Shown here one piece after another: positions 47,175-57,959 of a stretch of DNA of 64,000 nucleotides (positions are counted from its first letter, which is position 1; every line of letters begins with the position of its first letter). This DNA comes from Tipula vernalis. Lineage: Eukaryota; Arthropoda; Insecta; Diptera; Tipulidae. The stretch spans positions 349,475,034 to 349,539,033 of the forward strand of contig OY282558.1 of assembly GCA_958295665.1 (NCBI GenBank), in the 5' to 3' direction. A program made the position numbers and the translations under genes. The notes below the pieces were generated by a model. The model saw nothing but the letters and a program-made list of their open reading frames with translations. It ran no database searches and was not told where the DNA came from.

Positions 47175-47255
47175 GGGGAATATTTTTCAAATAAATGTCA
47201 ACAATGTGTTCTAAAAAATATTTATCACAGGATTCGGTCACAGTCTGAAACACAA
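47175..47255 (-). repeat. Dispersed repeat end, inverted partner of 43009-43096
   Basis: Its reverse complement reads CAGACTGTGACCGAATCCTG, TGATAAATATTTTTTAGAAC and CATTTATTTGAAAAATA. Orientation is opposite to the copy at 43009. Confidence 0.65.
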
Positions 47256-47384
47256 AAATTAGTAAAACAATCATAGACAAAATTAGTCTGATATTTTGTT
47301 TTTTTTTTTATTATTTTCTTAATTATTTTACCTTCCAAAAAAATCAAAAATTACCAAGATTTTACAATAGCGGTTTTCGGTAAT

Positions 47385-47830
47385 TTTTATCGGATTTACC
47401 GGGTTACCGGTAATTACCGGTAAATTTCGTTGTGGGGAATATATTAACAAGACGCCATTATAATGTTTTAAAATTAAAAGATTATATTTCAGTATTTCTT
47501 ATGTTTGCAACATTTAATTTAAGTTACTTTTAATTACTCATTTAATTACTCATCAGTCTTATATGTACTAACTATAGTTATACTATTGCAATTAAAAGGA
47601 ACCAAGAACCAACCTAAAAATCATATTTCATACGTAATTGTTATACACAAAATTTAAAGGCTTACAAATTGTTTAATAAAATAGGGTCGCAAAAAACACA
47701 AATTGCCAATACTTTTGTCATTAAGACGGGACTGTATTTTAGTGCATATTTCACTGGTCGCTAAAAAGGCTCTTTCAGATTCCACAGATGTTAGTTTTAT
47801 TGTGAGAATTTACTGGTATTTCCTCGTGTT
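47385..47830 (-). pseudogene. hAT transposase C-terminus and terminal repeat scrap
   Basis: The minus strand gives LTSVESERAFLATSEICTKI then QSRLNDKSIGNLCFLR, the hAT dimerisation (C-terminal) domain, from about 47805 down to 47690. At 47395-47430 the sequence GGGTTACCGGTAATTACCGG resembles the ends of the hAT element at 13.7-16.2 kb. Most of the transposase is gone. Confidence 0.75.
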
Positions 47831-48049
47831 TTATTTTCTTGAAACAAAATTAGTTCTCTTCTTGTAACTTTGGTTAAGTTGGTTGTGTTTAGTGGCACAG
47901 TCTTTCTGTATACCACCTTAGCTTCAATTTTTCGTTTGATTGCTAATGCTATTGATGAGAAATATTGTACTGATAATATTATTGATGAGAAATATTGTAC
48001 TGATTAATGAACTTTGTGTATAGTTTGGTTTTAATATAAGTTTTGAATT

Positions 48050-50440
48050 TTGAAATTTTAATGTCCTTTTTATCATCATCCAACCGATTAAATATGTATA
48101 TCTAAACCTCTATAAAATATGCTATTTTGGGTACTCGATAATTTGTAATTTGGAAGACGATAATCAAATGTTTGCCTGGTGGTTCTATCAGTCACAGACA
48201 AATTTGTGGGAAGATGTACATTACACTTTAATAGATTATGACTGATTTTATAGACTGTCATTTTATACTCATAGTCAATCAAGTAAGTTACTGGAAGAAT
48301 ACTATCATCATATAGAACTTTAGTAGGGGTTAGCACGAGAAGACGTTTGATAGCTTTCAGAGCTTTATTTTATATTATTTGCAAGTCCTTAATATGCTCA
48401 GAACTTGCAGCACCCCAAATCTGAATCAAATATATTAAGTTAGAGTGGATATAGCTATAGTACAAATTCATACTCAGATTTTGAGGTAATATACCATATG
48501 TGCTACTCTTCTTAAGACACCTATAAATGGTAAGATTTTACATTTAATTTCAGTTATGTGATCCTTCCATGATAAGTTACTATTAATATTTATCCCTAGA
48601 TATCGCGTTGCGTTGATACGACCCGCTTTATAACATTATCATTACACATAATTTCATTAAAAATTTCATTTGGCATATGCTTTAAGAAAAAAATTAGGAA
48701 ATTAGATTTAACTAAATTAAGTCTAAGGCTATTATTTAAAAAATATTCATTTAATTTTAATATGTCTTGTTCCATGTCATTTTTCAATTCTGATTATGAA
48801 GAGGCTTTATAAATTAGAGCCGCGTCATCAGCAAATAATTGAATTTTTCCTTTCAGATCTAAGTTAAAAACGTCATTAATGTAAATTTAAAATATGGTTG
48901 GGCCTAGAATTGAGCCTTGTGAAACCCCACAGCGTACTCTCAGGCTTGAAGATTCGTTCTGGTTTAATTTAACTGTTTGTTCTCTGTCGGTTAGATAATT
49001 TTCAAATAGTTTAATTGCTGCACCGGAAACACCGTAAAGAGTCAATTTCTTTAATAGAATTGCGTGATTGACACAATCGAAGGCTTTCTGTAAATCTAGG
49101 AATAAACATGAAGTGCAATTCTTAGCTTCAATTGATTGATATATAGTATATTTTCAATTAGGTTCACGGTGGCTGAAACTGTACTGCAATTTCTGGTGAA
49201 CCCATATTGATTATTATGTATTATTCTATTGAAATTTAAATGTTCTAACAGAGATTTATGAATTATATTTTCGAAAATTTTGCTGAAAATGGGTAGAACA
49301 GAAAAAGGTCGGTAATTGGTAAGTAATGAGCGGTCAACTGATTTGAAGATGGGAATAACACAAGACTTTTTTAGGTACGATGGAATTCTACAATGCTCAA
49401 TCCACAAATTTATTGACGCAGCTAAGGAATTAGCAATAATTATAACAATATTTTTGATTAAAGTAGCTGGTGTGTTATCATAACCGCAGGAGAGCAGTTA
49501 TCCTTCATACTGTTAATACAATTACTGACTTCATCTATAGTAATCTTTGGAAATGAGGTTAATAATCTAGTAATTAGTTTAGGTGTCATGTAATAATTAC
49601 TATTTGGTAAGCTCTGACCTGCTAAATTTATTTCAACATTTATAAAATATTCGTTGAATTTGTTAGCAATTTGCTGTTGATCGGTAATTAATGTGTTGTT
49701 ATCTTTTAAAATAATATTAGTCTCTGCAGAGTTTCGAGACGGAACATTTTTAGGTAAAACTTCCTTAATTAAACTCCACATTTTTTTAGGATTAGGAATA
49801 TTTGAACGGAACTTCAAGGTGTAATACTCTTTCTTACTTTTAATAGGTAATTAGTTTTTTAAGTTATTTTTAAGTGATTCATGCGTTTGTTTATAAAATA
49901 TATTCTGTGGATATTTTTTACAAAGGTTATAAAATCTTTAACACGTTTTAGCTTTAGCTAGGAGTAAAGAATTGAACCATGGTTTATTATATGCAGTACA
50001 TTTCACCTTTTTGAAAGAATAAATAGTGTTTCAATTAACGGAATCTGTGATGAATTGATAAACCGTATTGAAATTTATATTCTGCAAATGTTGATTTTCA
50101 TTTAAAACTGAATTTATAACTTTGTCATAATGGACTTTAATTTTTTGAACTATTTTAATCACCGGTTTTTTGGCCAAAACAAACTTTATCAAGAAAAATC
50201 GATGGCCACTTAAATCATAATCACCATAATGTGATCAATTACAGTACGTGAGTTTTCGGTAATGCGGGTGACAAATTTGTCGTCAATTTTGTTTATAAAG
50301 AAATAGTTATTAATAAGTAAGTTCAATTTCTAATTAAGTATTTGTGTTTCCGAACCGTCTAGCAAATTTTGATTGAAGTCACCCACTATTATTTGGTTTT
50401 TAAAATTATATGTAATATTTTCAAGCATATTCAGAAAATA
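48050..50440 (-). mobile_element. 5'-truncated CR1-like LINE
   Basis: Minus-strand order: end of the endonuclease (GDFNQNLLDGSETQ and SRTVIDHI, 50.2-50.38 kb), linker, complete set of RT motifs, C-terminal tail ending near 48.08 kb. The 5' part is missing, as usual for LINEs truncated during insertion. It lies in the large intron, antisense to the host gene. Confidence 0.83.
48088..50400 (-). pseudogene. CR1-like endonuclease/reverse transcriptase
   Basis: RT blocks: KKSCVIPIFKSVDRSLLTNY, FSKIFENIIHKSLLEHL, NNQYGFTRNCSTVSATVNLI (49096-49407), LFLDLQKAFDCVNHAILLKK (motif A), CGVSQGSILGP (motif B, about 48.92 kb) and QLFADDAALIYKA (motif C, about 48.82 kb). Both catalytic Asp residues of motif C are intact. 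Frame breaks occur near 49.1, 48.8 and 48.5 kb. The tail reads TDRTTRQTFDYRLPNYK. Confidence 0.85.
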
Positions 50441-50449
50441 TTGATGACA

Positions 50450-52750
50450 AATTTAACTTCATTTTCTGAAAAACTTATGTCAATACAATAAACTTTTCCA
50501 AACACAGGTTTTTAATAAGTAGAATCGTTCCACCATTGCCAGTAGACTATTCCACCTAGTCTTTGTATCGAGAATAATTGCAATTTCCTTCTCAAATTCA
50601 TCTCGCGTATCTTAAACAAATCTTGTTCTAATATTGACCTTTTATAATAAAAATTTGCTTCAATACTATTGTTTATGCATGCTTAGCTGTCACCTGTCAT
50701 CTTAGTGGTGTACTCCTTAGTTGTACTCCTAACCTTACTATAACTCATTTAAGCAATATAAAAAAATAAGAAAATTCATTCTGATTAATCGCTTGTATTT
50801 ATATTTGTTTGGCCATTTAATAATCCAATTATTATGACAGTATACTGCCCACATAACTATCGTTTACAAAATCTAAATAAACCAAACAACAATTTTATGT
50901 AACACAGCCATTACTTTATACATTCTCCATAAAAATTTAATCGCGCTATTGCCGATTTAATATTTGTGTTATTTAGAGTTTAGATTACAACCTGTAATCA
51001 TTTAATGATAATAACTTTCATCTTAAAGATTTTTTTTTACTTTTACATGAATTCAAACTTGTTTTTGTTGATTTTCTATTCTATAATAATCTAGAAATAA
51101 AAAATTTATTAAAAAAAAATTTAGAAATCTATCTACATGCGGTTGTACTTGCAAGTATTATTTAGAACGGATTTTAAATAAATTACAAATAATTTATATA
51201 GATTTTTTACGCAGTCATATCACGAAAATTATCTTAATTTAAAAATTCACCTGGCTTCGCTAAACGAATTTTTGGTGGTTTGTACAGGTGTGTATACGGG
51301 GGATTTACTTAATATTCGAATGATATAAAGACGATATAAATTAAAAGTTGTATTTTAAAAAAAAATTAAAATTCACACGACCCAGTAATAATGGTTTTCG
51401 CAGGTATTTTTGGAAATTAACATATCAATTGAACAGTTTGACTTGATTGATTAGTCCAATTTTTGGTGTAAAGATATTTTATTTAACACAAATTAACCAT
51501 AAATCAAATTTATTAACCTATGAATTATTTAAAATTGGCAATGATTTTGATTGATGAATAGTCTTAAGATAATTGACCTTTCCCATTATTTATTTTGAAT
51601 TTCGTGGTAAAAGCGGGGTATAAATAATTTTAGTAAATTAAATGTATTTCCTTATCCTAGGTACAAAATAATGTTTAGGTACATACGTTCTTTGTTACTT
51701 TTTAAACAATGCACTTGAATATAAAATGATTATTTGTAACGGATTTCTTTTTATGTTAGAAATAGGTTTATTATGTACTTATTTATGTATTATTAGACAT
51801 GAAATTCCTCTTTAAATAATAACTAGCGACCGTGAACGTTTGAATTGATTGCTTTATTGTGGATTGAATCAATTTATAAAAGAATAATGTAAGCACCTGA
51901 CTGAAATAAAAAAAATAAATATTTCAGTTTCTTAATCCTTCAAGCTTCAATTATGTGTTTAGAAATACAGTTATTACCGTGATATAATATTACGAAAGCA
52001 AAATTAAATTTTACTTGTTAGACGATTGAATCTAAATTATGAATTAAAAATTTGAATGATTTGGAATTAATAAACTGGTGTCGAGCCAAAATATTCAAAT
52101 AGAATGAAATATTAGGTTCTTCCGGATCATAATTTTTTTTATTACGAAGAGCAAAATTATCAAGAGTTTCGGAAATTCAGTTTCGATCTGAATGAGAATT
52201 ATGAAAAACTTATTTTCAGTCAATCTACTGAATAGGCTACTAAATAGCCAATTACACCATTGATTACTTTCTATATATAATACAATATATACAAAGCAAC
52301 CATCTAGTCGAAGTACCAATACTATGGTATTTTTCCTATGTCGCTCCCGATGTTATGAACCATCTCTACTTACTGTCTTTCTTTCGTTAATGGTTAGTTG
52401 GAACCTCAGTGAAAATCATTTAAATTGGTTTGAGTTTCAAGTCTGGGTTTCCAAATATTTCAAATATTTTGGAAAATGGACAATTCACTGTTTTATGTTA
52501 TTCAATTCTCTGTTTAATTACAAGAAAAGTCGCTACAATCGAGTGAGTGATGAATTGTGCATCGTAGCCGAAATAATAAATTTCATCGATAAAATATAGT
52601 ATTTCGTATTCAAACTAAAATTGATTAGAGGCCTCGCCTCTGAATCCCGCATCTTACATAAGCCATCCTTTTTATCGACTAAATTTAGCATGATTATTTT
52701 ACCTTTTTTACCATAATATTTATGGTGCGCCTAAATGTATCCGACCCTAC
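50450..52750. other. AT-rich intronic stretch
   Basis: No recognisable coding, RNA or repeat feature. Short open frames near 52.1-52.6 kb on both strands have no identifiable content. Confidence 0.4.
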
Positions 52751-52763
52751 TACAAAATATATA

Positions 52764-53675
52764 CAGGATGGGCCAAATAAATTTTTTTTTTTAAAATGCA
52801 ATAAAACAAAAAGTTCTCAATAATTTTTCAAATTTATTTTTTCATTGTAAAGAACGATCCTTCCGATTAATTATAAAATACTATTTCATTCATATGACTG
52901 CCTCGGCTGGCCTTGACGTACCCCATACGGTCGGTCCAATTTTTGAGCACATTTTCGATGGTATGCGGCATTATGTCTTCAATGGCAATGCGAATATTGT
53001 TCTTGAGAGCATCAATCGTTGCTGGTTTATCGGCGTAACACTTATCTTTGACGGCACCCCAAAGATAATAGTCCAACGGCGTCAAATCACAGTTTCGAGT
53101 CGGCCAAATCACATTAGCATTTCGGCTGATAATTCGATCTTCGTAGGCAGTGCGCAAAATATCAATTGAAACGTGTGCTGTGTGGCACGGAGCGCCGTCT
53201 TGTTGAAACCAAATGTTGCCTATGTCCTCCTCTTCAAGTGCCGGGAACAGAAAATCGTTTATCATAGCGCGGTAGCGCTCATCATTGACAGTAACGGCGG
53301 CTCCTTGCTCATTTTCAAAGAAAAATGGCCCAATGATGCCACCGGACCAAAATCCGCACCAAACAGTCACTCGTTGAGGATGCATCGGCTTCTCTACGAT
53401 CACGTGCGGGTTCTCCGTGCCCCAAATGCGACAATTCTGCTTGTTTACTTAGCCGCCAAGATGGAAATGCGCCTCATACGAAAAAATGATTTTTTTGCCA
53501 AGTATTTCGAAGTAATGTTTCAATATTTCCCAGCGTTGTTCAAGCGAATACACAACCATTTTCGTTCAGTGGAAGGATAAAACTAACTTTCTGTTAAATC
53601 AAAATTGACATAACCCTTACCATACTCAAAATAACCGCTAGTTTAAAAAAAAAAAAAAGTTAGATGGCCCACCCT
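52764..53675 (-). mobile_element. DD41D-type Tc1/mariner element, internally deleted
   Basis: The ends are inverted: CAGGATGGGCCAAATAA at left and, in reverse, AGGGTGGGCCATCTAA at right, each next to TA, the target duplicated by this superfamily. At 912 bp it is shorter than an autonomous copy. The transposase is read on the minus strand. It sits in the large intron of the host gene. Confidence 0.85.
52867..53566 (-). pseudogene. DD41D-type transposase
   Basis: The N-terminus VYSLEQRWEILKHYFEI (about 53.55 kb) jumps to KIIFSYEAHFHLGG, so most of the DNA-binding region is deleted. The first catalytic Asp (FSDEAHF in relatives) is Tyr (codon 53476-53478), and a TAA follows at 53449-53451. The remaining 178 codons from 53403 are intact: MHPQRVTVWCGFWSGG, IWFQQDGAPCHTAH with the second Asp and CDLTPLDYYLWG with the third. 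Counting gives 41 residues between these two, a spacing known for rosa/VS-type elements. Confidence 0.88.
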
Positions 53676-53839
53676 ATATAAATCTTATTTAATTTTAGTA
53701 ATCCATGACAATTTTTCGGTAAAATATTTTTTCCTGTTATAAACTGCGTAGGTAAATCATGTATACTGTAGTATTTATGAAAGTAACGGTTTCAATAAAT
53801 TACACTTATTTAAACACTTTTAATATGTAATACATATTG

Positions 53840-54770
53840 TGTTTTCTCGCATTAATTTAGCTTTTTTGAAGCCGGATAAGAGACACTCGTTTTCTGACTA
53901 TCGACCAGGAACCCTAGAAGGACCAACAGAGACCTCAGCGACTGTAGAGGAACTGGAGGACAATGTGTGGACAGCGTTACTAGCACATGCAACCGGTCCT
54001 TTAGTCCTGCTTGCTCATTGGGTAATCTTAGAGGAAAGCAAAAACCAGTATGGTGGTCCAGGGAACTGGTCACCTATAGTAAAATTTGTAAAGAAAACTA
54101 CTTGACACTACTATAAGGAGGTGCTTAAAAATTATAAGAGAGCATTAAGAAAGGCACAAAGGAGGTTCTGGAGACCCTTCTGTGATAAAATGGAAGAAGT
54201 CTCCGAAACCTCCCGCCTTAGGAAGATTTTTTCCAAAAGCACAGCAAGTCAATAGCATAGCAATCATCAGGATACAGTTTCAGTGTGGACAGAGGATATC
54301 GTAACTAGGAAACGGATTCTATGGGCACTAAAAAGTTTTAAACCATATAAATCGACTGGTCCGGATCATATTATACCAGCGGAACTTCAAAACAACTCAG
54401 TAATTGTTCTTCCTTATCTGGAAGCTATATTCAAAGGGTGTTTGTAGCTGGTTTATATCCCTAGTTACTGGACGGAGATTAATGTGGCGTTTATCTCGAA
54501 AGCGGGGAAAAGCTCACATGTCTATCCTAAGGATATAAGACCAATAACTCTCATACTTTCTTTTGAAACCCTTGGAAAGGCTGTTAGATGTGTACATTAG
54601 AGAGAAAATCGGACTCAGTAAGTGGACAGTGTCTCAGCATACGTTCATTAAGGCTAGATCTGTGGAGAAAGCTCTACACGACTTGGTGCGTCCGATCGGG
54701 AAATCAATTAACTTGAAACTTCATATAAACGTAGAATTCGTGAAAATCCAAAGATGATTGGAAAATCGCA
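53840..54770 (+). pseudogene. LOA-like LINE fragment (linker and RT start)
   Basis: The plus strand shows YKEVLKNYKRALRKAQRRFW, RKRILWALKSFKPYKSTGPD, YIPSYWTEINVAFISKAGKS, DIRPITLILSF and a KARSVEKALHDLVRPIGKS block before motif A. It ends there; motifs A-C are absent. Frameshifts and stops are common. Similar wording (GKSFNCYPK, RPI, EKSLEFKE) occurs in the element at 59.6-62.1 kb. Confidence 0.75.
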
Positions 54771-55164
54771 AAATATTTCGCAGACATTTGCAACGGGCTC
54801 TTGATTTCTTGTATATCCAAATTACAAATTATGATTTCTTTATAGAAGGACGATCAATGAATAAGAAATGTTAACAAGTATAATATTCATTTAATAAAAT
54901 ATAGTAAACAAATTTATTAAAGCGTGGGTACTCACAATATCCAAAAAATAAGATTTAGAGATACTTTCAAGGTACAAAGAGGTGGAATAGAAATTATTTT
55001 CTAAGTAAAGTTCGACTTGTACCGTCACAAGCAACTCGAAGTAACAACAACTTTGAAACTTTGTGGTTTTAATTTACAAATCGAAACAAAGTAGCTATAG
55101 AATTTTAAAACTCCAAAAAAAGAAAATAAAGAAACTGTTTATCTTGAATCGTAATATTATCGAA
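54771..55164. other. Upstream region and 5' leader of the globin gene
   Basis: No coding content. It must contain the globin promoter. No clear TATA/initiator pair stood out. An upstream in-frame ATG at 55063 extends the globin frame by 34 Lys/Ile-rich codons unlike a globin and is probably leader. Confidence 0.35.
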
Positions 55165-55715
55165 ATGTTTCCAAGACCCGAAAAACCATTCGAAATAAAA
55201 ACAACAAAAGATGTAACTGGGATGACTGAGGCTCAGAAGAATGCAATACAAACCGCATGGCGGTTGTATTTAAAAAGTGATATCCTAATGCATTCCCAGC
55301 GTATGTTCATAATGTTCTTCGATGACAACCCAAACTATTTGAAACTCTTTGATTTTAGTGCTAAAGGACTTGTAAGCACTAATAAAGCATTACAAGCTCA
55401 TGCGATGAACGTAATGAATGCGATGGCAGCGATTATAGAGTTTGGTCTTCACGATCCACCTCTGTTTGAATTTTCGCTCTCTAAAATAGTAAAGAATCAT
55501 CAACGGCGTGGTATTAGACGGACTGATGCTCGGGTAAATTAGCAATGATATATTTATCCAAAGTATAATGCTAAGTATAATCTTATGCTTTTTAGAAAAT
55601 GATGGGATCATTCAAAACTTATCTGATGTCTGTGGTCGATAAGGAAAAAGTGGAATTTTTTGAAGAGGCGCTTGACTCACTTTTTCTTCGTATTACTCAG
55701 GGTTTTGATAGTTAA
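55165..55715 (+). CDS. Globin (162 aa, two exons)
   Basis: Exons 55165-55533 and 55596-55715 are joined in phase 0 across a 62-bp intron (GTAAAT...TTTTTAG). The product is a single-domain heme protein that should bind O2; globins of insects act in oxygen supply or redox chemistry. The fold markers are all present: Trp32 in helix A, NPNYLKLF with Phe62 (CD1), LQAHAMNVM with distal His79 (E7), and IVKNHQRRGI with proximal His112 (F8). The intron falls about 11 residues after F8, consistent with the conserved G7.0 position; the other ancestral intron (B12.2) is absent. The start at 55165 has an insect-like context (CGAAATG) and a 17-residue N-terminal extension before the first helix. AATAAAAAT at about 55738 is a likely poly(A) signal. 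No signal peptide. It lies in the predicted first intron of the neighbouring gene on the same strand. Orthology to a named insect globin was not tested. Confidence 0.92.
55534..55595 (+). other. Globin intron (62 bp, phase 0)
   Basis: GTAAAT donor and TATGCTTTTTAG acceptor. Removing it keeps the frame and completes helices G and H (FKTYLMSVVDKEKVEFFEEA). Without splicing, the frame stops at 55542, ten bases into the intron. Confidence 0.9.
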
Positions 55716-55939
55716 TTTATTTTTAATATTGTTGTTGTAATAAAAATTGTATATCTAACAATCTATAACATTTTTGCTAAAAATTACTTATTTACATTTC
55801 CTACTATTTATTATGTGGAACAAATTATTTTACTTTACTACATCCATCGAACCGTGACACCACCGTGATTAGAAATTTTACTGAATCGCATCATGTTAAT
55901 TCGTTCTAACTGTCTATTAATTTGTTTGTTTCATTTCAG

Positions 55940-57767
55940 GTATTACTAATTTTGGTGATTAGTTGTATCGGTTTAATACAATGTGAACCACCAAAACGAC
56001 AATATTTAAACTCGAATTTTCAATCGAAATCCAAATTACCTTTGCGAACGGTAATGCTACAGTTTAGAAATGGAGGGCGGCCAACATTGCACATAAAAGC
56101 GCCGCAGATATTAATGCAGCAACGACTTCGGCCGCACAAGCATGTACAATATCAACTATTGAAAAACCATAATAATGGGGGGATGAGTAAGCGGCCATCA
56201 TTAAATTATATAACACCAAAACCATTCCAAAGTTCACAGCCTGGACCACACACAGGGGAATATGTATTTGAAAATCCATTTGCTAAATCACAAGGGAATA
56301 GGTTGACTACCGTTCAACCGATTCAGACTATTCAAATGTCTTCGAACCGACCGCCAGAAAATCCGATCCGCTTTACAATCGATAATCAAAGTCCGATTCA
56401 TACGATTCCGGCACCAAATCTAGCATCGCTTGGAGGAGGGAAAATTCATCAGATTGCCGATTTTACATATCCACATGATAATCATATCAGCTTAACAGAT
56501 GGTCAAGCGGCAGTATTTCATTCGTACTCCACCAATAGCCCATTTTCAGTAACACCAGTTCCAGTACGTGTAAGTATTTACATTTAACTAATTCCTTAGC
56601 GTCGATTTTATGGCATATTGATTTAATATTTCATTTCAGTACCATCAATATCAAGTAACCGAAGATAATACCAACGATCATACCATGCACGATCCATTCT
56701 CTGGTGTTCATAAATTGTACGCTCCCGATCCAGATCCAAGACTACCAGCGCGTGGTGTTTCGCCAGCAAATGATCCATTCAGTAAGCCAAGTAATGGTAA
56801 TAGTTTACCGTTTGACGTAGCTGCATCAGCGTCCCTTAATCAACAACTATTCCAATTTATCGATCCAATTCCGCAACAACAATTACCCGACACGTACGGA
56901 CTGCCACTTAATAATCAACCGCAATTGCAGCAACATTTATTACAACAGGCTTCATTGGTACCATCGATGCCATTATCTGTATACAATCCAACATATTTAG
57001 TAACACAGTCAAACAATTTATTTAACCAACATCAACAGCAGCAGCAAAATCAACAACAGTTATTTAGGCCAGAAGCCAGTTTTTTGGCCGCTTACAATCA
57101 ACCACAATTTTCGAAACAATACCAACCAACATTCAGCTATCAACATCAAGATTTACAGGGTGGTGGAATTCAACATGTAGCCAGCCCAGGTCAACTGTAC
57201 GCTTCGGCCCAAGATCAAGATCCATTTATGGCTGCGGCATCACAAAATATTCAAGCCCTATCACAATACGTAGATCATCAATCACAGCGTCCAAAAACGC
57301 ATCAATTTACAACGGAGGAATATCAAAATTTGTTAGAACTTCAAAAAATGAACGATATTGAATCGACACCATACCCGTACGAGTATACGTCACAACAGCA
57401 GCAAAACGATGAAATGATACAGCAAGCAAATCAGGAAGCATTACAAAATCATTTCTATCATTCAACACCTGCTTCATCAACACCTGCATCATCAGCAGCC
57501 ACATCCAGCATCCACAATCAACATCAAACAGCATTAGCACACAAATTCAGTACAAGCCTGTCACCGATGCGTATTTATGTACCCGATGAGGACAGTGGGT
57601 ATCAAAAAATTCAGCAGAGATCGGATGATGATGAAGATGATGTATCCTATGACAATTTAAGTAATGAGGAAACAACGGACAATGAAAATAATCATCGTAA
57701 TCTCAGTAATGAAGTGGCGACTAGTAGTTCGGAAAATATGAAGGACGATCAACAGAAGTCATCTTGA
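55940..57767 (+). CDS. Secreted Gln/Pro-rich protein, exons 2 and 3
   Basis: Exon 2 (55940-56569) and exon 3 (56640-57767) join in phase 0 across a 70-bp intron; with exon 1 at 41405 the protein is 587 residues. Residues 1-17 (MKVLLILVISCIGLIQC) form a signal peptide, so it should be exported. There is no membrane segment or known domain. The chain is low in complexity: a basic N-terminal part (KRQYLNSNFQSKSK), repeated short motifs (ENPFAKS, HDPFSG, NDPFSKP), a Gln-rich middle with HQQQQQNQQQ at about 341-351, and an acidic Ser/Asn-rich tail (SDDDEDDVSYDNLSNEE). An extracellular matrix or cuticle role is possible but is only inference from the composition and signal-peptide-splitting intron. 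I do not recognise an orthologue. The Met at 55922 is not a real start: it lies inside the acceptor tract. Confidence 0.88.
56570..56639 (+). other. 70-bp intron between exons 2 and 3
   Basis: Donor CGT|GTAAGT and acceptor TTTCATTTCAG|TAC. Both sides are phase 0; splicing links PVPVR to YHQYQVTED. Unspliced, the frame stops after five codons. Confidence 0.88.
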
Positions 57768-57934
57768 AATATTTTTGAGAGCTTATACTATATTAAGAGT
57801 GGGGGGCTGGTAAGGAAATGAACATTGGGATAAGAATTTTTTTTTTTTTTTTAGTTTTTAAGGACAAACAATTAATTAGTAAGTTATTTATTTATTTTGT
57901 ATTATAATATGTATGTACAACGAAAACAAACTGA

Positions 57935-57940
57935 AATAAA
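57935..57940 (+). terminator. Poly(A) signal of the secreted-protein gene
   Basis: AATAAA lies 168 nt after the TGA stop (57765-57767), a short 3' UTR typical of compact insect genes. Confidence 0.65.
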
Positions 57941-57959
57941 TACAAACAAAATAGAAAGG

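Larger units (their letters stand above)
41411..55939 (+). other. Predicted 14.5-kb first intron
   Basis: Donor GTGAGT at 41411. Acceptor TTTGTTTCATTTCAG at 55939, with CTAAC at about 55906-55910 as branch point. The intron contains two LINEs, hAT and DD41D remnants, a LOA-like LINE piece and the globin gene, all listed separately. Between 41.6 and 42.8 kb and between 50.45 and 52.75 kb it is plain AT-rich DNA. Confidence 0.55.

Noticed and set aside
55063..55164. Upstream ATG extending the globin by 34 residues
   Set aside because: The extension is Lys/Ile-rich and has no globin similarity; the ATG at 55165 has better context and the usual start relative to helix A.
55922..55939. ATG at 55922 as start of the secreted protein
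   Set aside because: It lies in the pyrimidine tract before the CAG acceptor; MFVSFQ would be intron sequence read through.
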